Assembly: GCA_030633285.1 (NCBI GenBank)
Contig: DAOVTC010000011.1
Location: 1 to 11,780, forward strand
Direction: 5' to 3'
DNA from: Flavobacteriaceae bacterium
GTDB lineage: Bacteria; Bacteroidota; Bacteroidia; Flavobacteriales; Flavobacteriaceae
Length of the DNA stretch: 11,780 nt
Numbering within the stretch: position 1 is the stretch's first letter; every line of letters begins with the position of its first letter. The notes below the pieces were generated by a model, which was not told the DNA's origin, did not search any database, and worked only from the letters and a program-made list of their open reading frames with translations. Of this stretch, positions 7,361 through 11,780 are shown in pieces. Both the position numbers and the translations under genes were made by a program.

Positions 7361-8749
7361 TTAAAATACAATTTTAGATATTTCTTTTATAATGTTTTCT
7401 GCTAATTCATCAGCAGACTTTTGAGAATTACTTTCAGTATAAATTCTAATTATTGGTTCAGTATTTGATTTTCTTAAGTGTACCCATTCCTTAGCAAAAT
7501 CAATTTTGACTCCATCAATTGTACTGATTCTTTCATTTTTATATTTTTCAGCCATTTTTTGCAAAACCAAATCCACATCTAAATCTGGTGTTAATTCAAT
7601 TTTATTTTTACTCATAAAATAACTCGGATATGAATCTCGTAACTCTTTGCATGACATTTTTGATTTTGCTAAATGTGTTAAAAACAAAGCAACTCCAACT
7701 AGAGAATCTCTTCCATAATGAGAAGCTGGATAAATAATTCCTCCATTACCCTCACCTCCTATTACAGCTTTATTTTTTTTCATCAATTCAACAACATTTA
7801 CTTCACCAACTGCACTTGCTTGGTATGTTCCGTTATGTTTATTGGTAATATCTTTTAAAGCTCTTGAAGAGGAAAGGTTTGATACAGTATTACCTGTTGT
7901 TTTAGACAAAACATAATCCGCACAAGCGACTAAAGTATATTCTTCACCAAACATGGTACCATCTTCATTTACAAGTGCTAATCTATCAACATCAGGATCA
8001 ACAACAATTCCTAAATGAGCTTTTTCTTTTACAACCAATTTTGAAATATCGGTTAAATGCTCTGCCAGTGGCTCAGGATTATGCGGAAACTCACCATTTG
8101 GTTCACAATATAATTCTATACAGTCAACTCCTAATTTTTTCAATAAATTTGGAATTGCTATTCCACCAGTTGAATTTACAGCATCAACAACAACTTTAAA
8201 TTTAGCCTTTTTAATAGCCTCAACATCAACTAATTCAAGTTTTAGTACTTCTTCAATGTGTTTATTGATATAATTTTTTTTCTTTTTATAAATACCTAAA
8301 TCATCAACACCAGCATAATTGAAATCTGCTTTTGAAGCTATTTCTAAAATATTACTTCCATCATCGGCATTTAAAAACTCTCCTTTTTCATTTAATAATT
8401 TTAAAGCATTCCATTGTTTTGGATTATGGGAAGCAGTAATAATAATTCCTCCATCAGCATTTTCAAGTGTTACTGCAACTTCAACTGTAGGTGTCGTTGA
8501 TAAGCCTAAATCAGTTATATTAATTCCTAAGCTAACCAGAGTATTTGAAACCAAACTAGATATCATTTTCCCTGAAATACGAGCATCTCTACCAATTATT
8601 ACAGTTAAGTTTTCTTTATTTTTATTTCTATTAATAAGCCAAACACCATAAGCAGAAGCAAATTTCACTGCATCAAGTGGGGTTAAGTTATCATTTATTT
8701 TACCACCTATAGTACCTCTTATTCCTGAGATAGATTTTATTAAAGTCAT
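7361..8749 (-). CDS. glmM: Phosphoglucosamine mutase / phosphohexomutase
   Basis: The 462-residue protein is an alpha-D-phosphohexomutase with all four active-site motifs. The phosphoserine loop is TASHNP (Ser107), the Mg2+ loop DPDVDR (Asp251, Asp253, Asp255), the sugar loop GGEGNGG (331-337) and the phosphate-binding loop RKSNTEPIIR (426-435). GlmM turns glucosamine-6-phosphate into glucosamine-1-phosphate on the way to UDP-GlcNAc for peptidoglycan and lipid A. The sugar loop GEGNGG differs from the GEQSGH of E. coli GlmM and resembles the archaeal/Bacteroidota form, so activity on other hexose phosphates is possible. The start at 8749 follows a strong promoter with a leader of about 15 bases. 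It is the first gene of a likely unit with the aminotransferase and DUF1697 genes. Confidence 0.92.
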   Translation of the reverse strand: MTLIKSISGIRGTIGGKINDNLTPLDAVKFASAYGVWLINRNKNKENLTVIIGRDARISGKMISSLVSNTLVSLGINITDLGLSTTPTVEVAVTLENADGGIIITASHNPKQWNALKLLNEKGEFLNADDGSNILEIASKADFNYAGVDDLGIYKKKKNYINKHIEEVLKLELVDVEAIKKAKFKVVVDAVNSTGGIAIPNLLKKLGVDCIELYCEPNGEFPHNPEPLAEHLTDISKLVVKEKAHLGIVVDPDVDRLALVNEDGTMFGEEYTLVACADYVLSKTTGNTVSNLSSSRALKDITNKHNGTYQASAVGEVNVVELMKKNKAVIGGEGNGGIIYPASHYGRDSLVGVALFLTHLAKSKMSCKELRDSYPSYFMSKNKIELTPDLDVDLVLQKMAEKYKNERISTIDGVKIDFAKEWVHLRKSNTEPIIRIYTESNSQKSADELAENIIKEISKIVF

Positions 8750-8768
8750 GATTTTTATTTAAGTGTTA

Positions 8769-8798
8769 CAAATATACTTTATAGTTGATATTTGACAA
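8769..8798 (-). promoter_or_regulatory. Promoter of glmM
   Basis: On the minus strand TTG (8796-8798) and TATATTTG (8769-8776) are separated by 19 bp, a textbook Bacteroidota -33/-7 pair. Transcription should start near 8763, giving a very short leader. The -33 box begins right after the rpsA terminator. Confidence 0.8.
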
Positions 8799-8800
8799 TA

Positions 8801-8843
8801 AAAAAACCGCTCAAATCTTGTTATTTTCAAGATAAGAGCGGTT
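8801..8843 (-). terminator. Intrinsic terminator of rpsA
   Basis: An 8-bp outer stem (8805-8812 with 8836-8843, AACCGCTC/GAGCGGTT), a symmetric AA/AA internal loop and a 6-bp inner stem (8815-8820 with 8828-8833) form a strong hairpin. It is followed on the minus strand by a T-run (8801-8806). It starts about 25 bp after the rpsA stop codon. Confidence 0.92.
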
Positions 8844-8867
8844 AACTTTTATAATATTTAATCTAGA

Positions 8868-11201
8868 TTATTTGTTATCCGCCTCCATTTTCTTTTTCAA
8901 AGCAGCAAGACCAGAAATATCACCTAACGTAGTTTTTTCAGCAGAATCTGCTTTTTTCTTCGCGATTTTGATATTTTTTTCTTCTTGAGCTTTAAAAATA
9001 GCCGTGTGAGAAATAACTAATCTTCTATATTCTTTATTAAATTCTAAAACTTTAAAGTCGTAAGTCTCTCCTTTTGCTATTTTAGATTTATCTTCTTTTT
9101 CCATGTGACGTCCAGGAACAAAAGCTTCAACACCATCTTCAAAAGTAACTATTGCACCTTTATCAGTAATTTCTTTTACAGTTCCATTATGGATAGAATC
9201 AATAGTATAAGTTTCTTCATGTTTATCCCAAGGGTTTTCAGTAGTTTGTTTGTGACCAAGATTTAATTTACGCCCTTCAACATCTAATTCAAGAACTTCA
9301 ACTTCTAACTTATCACCTACTTTAACAAAATCTGATGGGTGTTTAATTTTCTTAGTCCAAGACAAATCAGAAATATAAACTAAACCGTCAATACCTTCTT
9401 CAAGTTCAACAAATACACCAAAATTAGTATAGTTTCTAACTGTACCTGTATGCTTTGAACCTACAGGATATTTTTTGGTAATATTTGACCAAGGGTCTGG
9501 TTGTAATTGTTTAATACCCATTGACATTTTTCTATCCTCACGATCTAATGTCAAAATTACTGCTTCAACTTCATCACCTACTTTAACAAAATCTTGAGCT
9601 GAACGCAAATGTGTTGACCATGACATTTCTGATACATGTATTAATCCTTCTACACCCTTACTTACTTCAATAAAAGCACCATAATCGGCAATAATTGCAA
9701 CTTTACCTTTTACTTTATCACCTATTTTTAGATTTTCATCTAAAGCATCCCATGGATGTTTGCTCAATTGTTTTAAACCTAATTGAATTCTAGTTTTCTC
9801 ATCATCAAAATCTAAAATTACCACATTCAATTTTTGGTCTAATTCAACAATTTCACTTGGGTGATTAATTCTACTCCAAGATAAATCAGTAATATGAACT
9901 AATCCATCAACTCCACCTAGGTCAACAAAAACACCATAAGAAGTGATATTTTTAACAACACCTTCTAATACTTGTCCTTTTTCTAATTGACTGATGATTT
10001 CTTTTTTCTGTTCAGCTAAATCAGCTTCGATAAGAGCTTTATGAGAAACTACAATATTTTTGAATTCATGGTTAATTTTAACCACTTTAAATTCCATATT
10101 TTTATCAACAAATTGATCATAGTCTCTAATAGGTTTTACATCAATTTGCGAACCAGGTAAGAAAGCTTCAATACCAAATACATCTACAATCATACCTCCT
10201 TTTGTTCTACATTTCACATAACCAGTTACAATTTCTTGAGTTTCATGAGCTTTATTAACTCTATCCCAAGCTTTAATAACTCTAGCTTTTCTATGTGATA
10301 AAACCAATTGACCTGTACTATCTTCAAGTTTATCAACTTTAACTTCAACAGTATCACCAACTTTTAAACTCGGATTATATCTGAATTCATTTAATGAAAT
10401 AACACCTTCAGATTTTGAATTGATATCAATAATAGCTTCACGATCAGTAAGTCTAACAACTGTACCATCAATAACTTGACGTTCTTCAACAAAACCAACT
10501 GTATTTTCAAGAGCTTTTTCAAACTCATCTAATTTATTTTGATCTATAGTTTCAATACCTTCTTCATATCTCTTCCAATCAAAATCATCTAAAAATTCTT
10601 GAGTGTTTTCTTTTAAGTCAAAAGTAGGTTTTTCTTCTACATCTTCTTCTTTAACTTCAACAGCCTTTTTTACAACTTTTTTAGCTTTTGGAGTTTCTTC
10701 TTTAACTTTAGAAGTTTTCTCTTTTACTGAAGGAGCTTCTTCTTTAGCTTTTGGAGTTTCTTTTACTTCCTCTTTAGCTTTAAGAGTTTTCTCTTTAGCT
10801 TTTGGAGTTTCTTTTACTTCTTTTTTTACTTCCTCTTTAGCTTTAGGAGTTTTTTCATCAATAACATCATATTTTGATTCTGCACCTAATTCTTTAACTA
10901 ACAGGTAATAAAAAATAGCTCTGTATTTCTTTTTATTTCCGGTTCCCATTTTTTCACATACAGTTTGAATAGCTGTATCCAAATTTTCACCATCTTTTAA
11001 ACCTAATTTTTTGATTAGGAAATTTTTCTTTACAGTTTCTAATTCTGATTTTTGAGAACAAGAAACAGTTTCAGCATCATCCTTGTAAATTGAAGGTCCA
11101 AGACCCTTTGTAATCAATTTAAATAAATCTGCTTCAACTTTTACACCTAGCTTATCAGCTTCATTAGTGTATAATTCAATTTTTTCTACTAATTTAGACA
11201 T
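8868..11201 (-). CDS. rpsA: Ribosomal protein S1 fused to an N-terminal DUF2853 domain
   Basis: S1 binds mRNA on the 30S subunit and helps start translation. This protein is 777 residues, well over the usual flavobacterial S1. Residues 1-112 match DUF2853, usually a separate small protein: GLGPSIYKDDAETVSCS (33-49), ELETVKKNFLIKKLGL (53-68), KYRAIFYYLLVKELG (92-106). Residues 113-190 are a Lys/Glu/Pro linker with repeats of KETPKAKEE type. The normal S1 begins near 198 (NTQEFLDDFDWKRYEEGIE). Its six S1 beta-barrel repeats start near 242, 324, 409, 494, 580 and 667; repeats 3-5 carry the clear YGVFVDL / DGLVHITDLSW type signature. The C-terminal tail TTLGDISGLAALKKKM is family-typical. Between Met85 and Met337 there is no Met codon, and no GTG or TTG codon lies in the linker, so the S1 part cannot easily start alone. 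It is a single-gene unit with its own promoter and terminator. Confidence 0.95.
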   Translation of the reverse strand: MSKLVEKIELYTNEADKLGVKVEADLFKLITKGLGPSIYKDDAETVSCSQKSELETVKKNFLIKKLGLKDGENLDTAIQTVCEKMGTGNKKKYRAIFYYLLVKELGAESKYDVIDEKTPKAKEEVKKEVKETPKAKEKTLKAKEEVKETPKAKEEAPSVKEKTSKVKEETPKAKKVVKKAVEVKEEDVEEKPTFDLKENTQEFLDDFDWKRYEEGIETIDQNKLDEFEKALENTVGFVEERQVIDGTVVRLTDREAIIDINSKSEGVISLNEFRYNPSLKVGDTVEVKVDKLEDSTGQLVLSHRKARVIKAWDRVNKAHETQEIVTGYVKCRTKGGMIVDVFGIEAFLPGSQIDVKPIRDYDQFVDKNMEFKVVKINHEFKNIVVSHKALIEADLAEQKKEIISQLEKGQVLEGVVKNITSYGVFVDLGGVDGLVHITDLSWSRINHPSEIVELDQKLNVVILDFDDEKTRIQLGLKQLSKHPWDALDENLKIGDKVKGKVAIIADYGAFIEVSKGVEGLIHVSEMSWSTHLRSAQDFVKVGDEVEAVILTLDREDRKMSMGIKQLQPDPWSNITKKYPVGSKHTGTVRNYTNFGVFVELEEGIDGLVYISDLSWTKKIKHPSDFVKVGDKLEVEVLELDVEGRKLNLGHKQTTENPWDKHEETYTIDSIHNGTVKEITDKGAIVTFEDGVEAFVPGRHMEKEDKSKIAKGETYDFKVLEFNKEYRRLVISHTAIFKAQEEKNIKIAKKKADSAEKTTLGDISGLAALKKKMEADNK
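10741..10820. repeat. Direct repeat within the rpsA linker
   Basis: Bases 10741-10769 recur exactly at 10792-10820: 29 bp identical at a 51-bp spacing, which is 17 codons. Both encode VKETPKAKE-type peptide (around residues 128-137 and 145-154). Degenerate copies continue on both sides (about 10680-10850). Because the spacing is a multiple of three, gain or loss of a unit would keep the S1 frame. Confidence 0.85.
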
Positions 11202-11271
11202 ATGTCCATTAATTTGTATCTTATTGTTTTTCAGATTTTTAAACGATAAAAACTAATAAGAGAGTTTAACT

Positions 11272-11307
11272 TTATAAAAAATCACCCAATTTCAAATCTG
11301 TACTCAT
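11272..11307 (-). promoter_or_regulatory. Candidate leader peptide ORF upstream of rpsA
   Basis: An 11-codon ORF, MSTDLKLGDFL then TAA, lies in the predicted rpsA leader, a few bases after the expected transcription start and 70 bp before the rpsA ATG. It has no recognised relative. It may be chance in AT-rich sequence, or it may couple translation to rpsA expression. An inverted repeat (11232-11238 with 11294-11300, CAGATTT/AAATCTG) would enclose part of it. Confidence 0.3.
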
Positions 11308-11319
11308 TAAAAAGGGCTG

Positions 11320-11350
11320 CGAAATTACAATTTTTTTATTGTATTAACAA
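11320..11350 (-). promoter_or_regulatory. Candidate promoter of rpsA
   Basis: On the minus strand TTG (11348-11350) and TAATTTCG (11320-11327) are 20 bp apart; the second is one mismatch from TAnnTTTG and runs into CAGCCC. Transcription would start near 11313, giving a leader of about 110 bases. The remaining intergenic DNA up to the MoxR stop shows no hairpin or other signal. Confidence 0.5.
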
Positions 11351-11435
11351 TAAGTAATTTAAATATTATTTTAATGTCGTAATTGAAGTGAAAAAGTAAT
11401 ATTTAATGGAAAATTATGACCTAGTTTGCTAAATA

Positions 11436-11780
11436 TCAAAATAATGATTTAATAATTTCGATTTCAGTAATTCCTTCAGCTTCAGCTTTGTAGTTTTTTA
11501 CAATTCTATGGTATAAAATTCCAGGTGCAACGGCTTGTATATCTTCAATATCAGGAGAATACTTCCCATGAATTGCCCCATAAGCTTTTGCCGCTAAAAC
11601 TAAATTTTGAGACGCGCGAGGACCAGCTCCCCAATCAATATAATTCTTAACAATTTCCGGTGCAACATTGGAAATAGGACGAGTTTTGGTTGCCAAATTT
11701 ACCGCATACTCAACAACATTATCAGCTATTGGTATTCGACGAATAACATGTTGATATTCAATAATTTCTTTGGGAGATAA
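11436..11780 (-). CDS. MoxR-family AAA+ ATPase, C-terminal part only
   Basis: The frame is open to the right edge of the window, so the N-terminal ATPase core (Walker A and B) is missing and 114 C-terminal residues are seen. They form the AAA+ lid: LSPKEIIEYQHVIRRIPIAD, then TRPISNVAPEIVKNYIDWGA (sensor region) and GPRASQNLVLAAKA, the GASPRA-like sensor-2 motif of MoxR proteins. YSPDIEDIQAVAPGILYHRI and a short C-terminal tail follow. MoxR ATPases act as chaperones, often encoded with DUF58 and VWA-domain proteins, but those neighbours lie outside the window. The TTG codon at 11696 is not the start: the reading frame continues upstream with conserved family sequence. No terminator hairpin is found downstream. 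Confidence 0.93.
   Translation of the reverse strand, partial: LSPKEIIEYQHVIRRIPIADNVVEYAVNLATKTRPISNVAPEIVKNYIDWGAGPRASQNLVLAAKAYGAIHGKYSPDIEDIQAVAPGILYHRIVKNYKAEAEGITEIEIIKSLF

Noticed and set aside
8319..8651. Plus-strand open frame of 110 codons inside glmM
   Set aside because: It is fully antisense to conserved phosphohexomutase motifs, with no recognisable protein or leader.
10603..10908. Plus-strand open frame of 101 codons opposite the rpsA linker
   Set aside because: It is the antisense reading of a repetitive Lys/Glu region; the product is a low-complexity Phe/Ser string and the opposite strand has a clear coding match.
11232..11300. Riboswitch or S1-binding structure in the rpsA leader
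   Set aside because: A 7-bp inverted repeat with a 55-base gap is expected by chance in AT-rich DNA, and no known RNA motif is recognised.
1..11780. Mobile element, defence system, CRISPR, tRNA or rRNA
   Set aside because: No transposase, integrase, nuclease or toxin motif, no regular spacer array and no RNA gene was found; all long genes are core functions or known families.

Overview
The window looks like chromosomal core sequence from a low-GC member of the Bacteroidota, most likely a marine-type Flavobacteriaceae. The evidence is the AT-rich base composition, A-rich leaders without Shine-Dalgarno sequences, several -7 boxes of the Bacteroidota form TAnnTTTG, a Met-rich YidC with a long basic tail, a flavobacterial-type ribosomal protein S1, and a cold-shock-domain protein with a lysine-rich N-terminus. 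I see no tRNA, rRNA, CRISPR array, insertion sequence or phage gene.

Layout from left to right: the 3' end of a class V cysteine desulfurase (+, cut by the window); a small lipoprotein with a collagen-like Gly-X-Y stretch (-); the membrane insertase gene yidC (-); a rhomboid protease (-); a divergent LpxL-like acyltransferase (+); a convergent cold-shock-domain protein (-); then a minus-strand block of a DUF1697 protein, a class V aminotransferase/cysteine desulfurase-like enzyme and a phosphoglucosamine mutase (glmM type). These are followed by rpsA (-) and the C-terminal end of a MoxR-family AAA+ ATPase (-, cut by the window). Genes for envelope building (yidC, acyltransferase, glmM, lipoprotein) and translation (rpsA) dominate, but they do not form one pathway.

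Transcription units can be partly read. The lipoprotein gene is bracketed by two nearly identical palindromic terminators. rpsA ends in a strong hairpin whose U-tract almost touches the -33 box of the glmM promoter. glmM, the aminotransferase and the DUF1697 gene are close enough (40 and 56 bp gaps) to share that promoter. The rhomboid promoter reaches to within about 15 bp of the acyltransferase start.

The most notable item is rpsA. The encoded protein is 777 residues, well over the usual flavobacterial S1 length. It begins with a complete domain that I recognise as DUF2853, normally a stand-alone protein of about 110 residues. A Lys/Glu repeat linker of about 75 residues joins it to a normal six-domain S1. 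No ATG, GTG or TTG start codon lies in the linker, so the S1 part appears to be made only as a fusion. This ties a family of unknown function to the ribosome. The rpsA 5' leader also holds an 11-codon candidate leader peptide.
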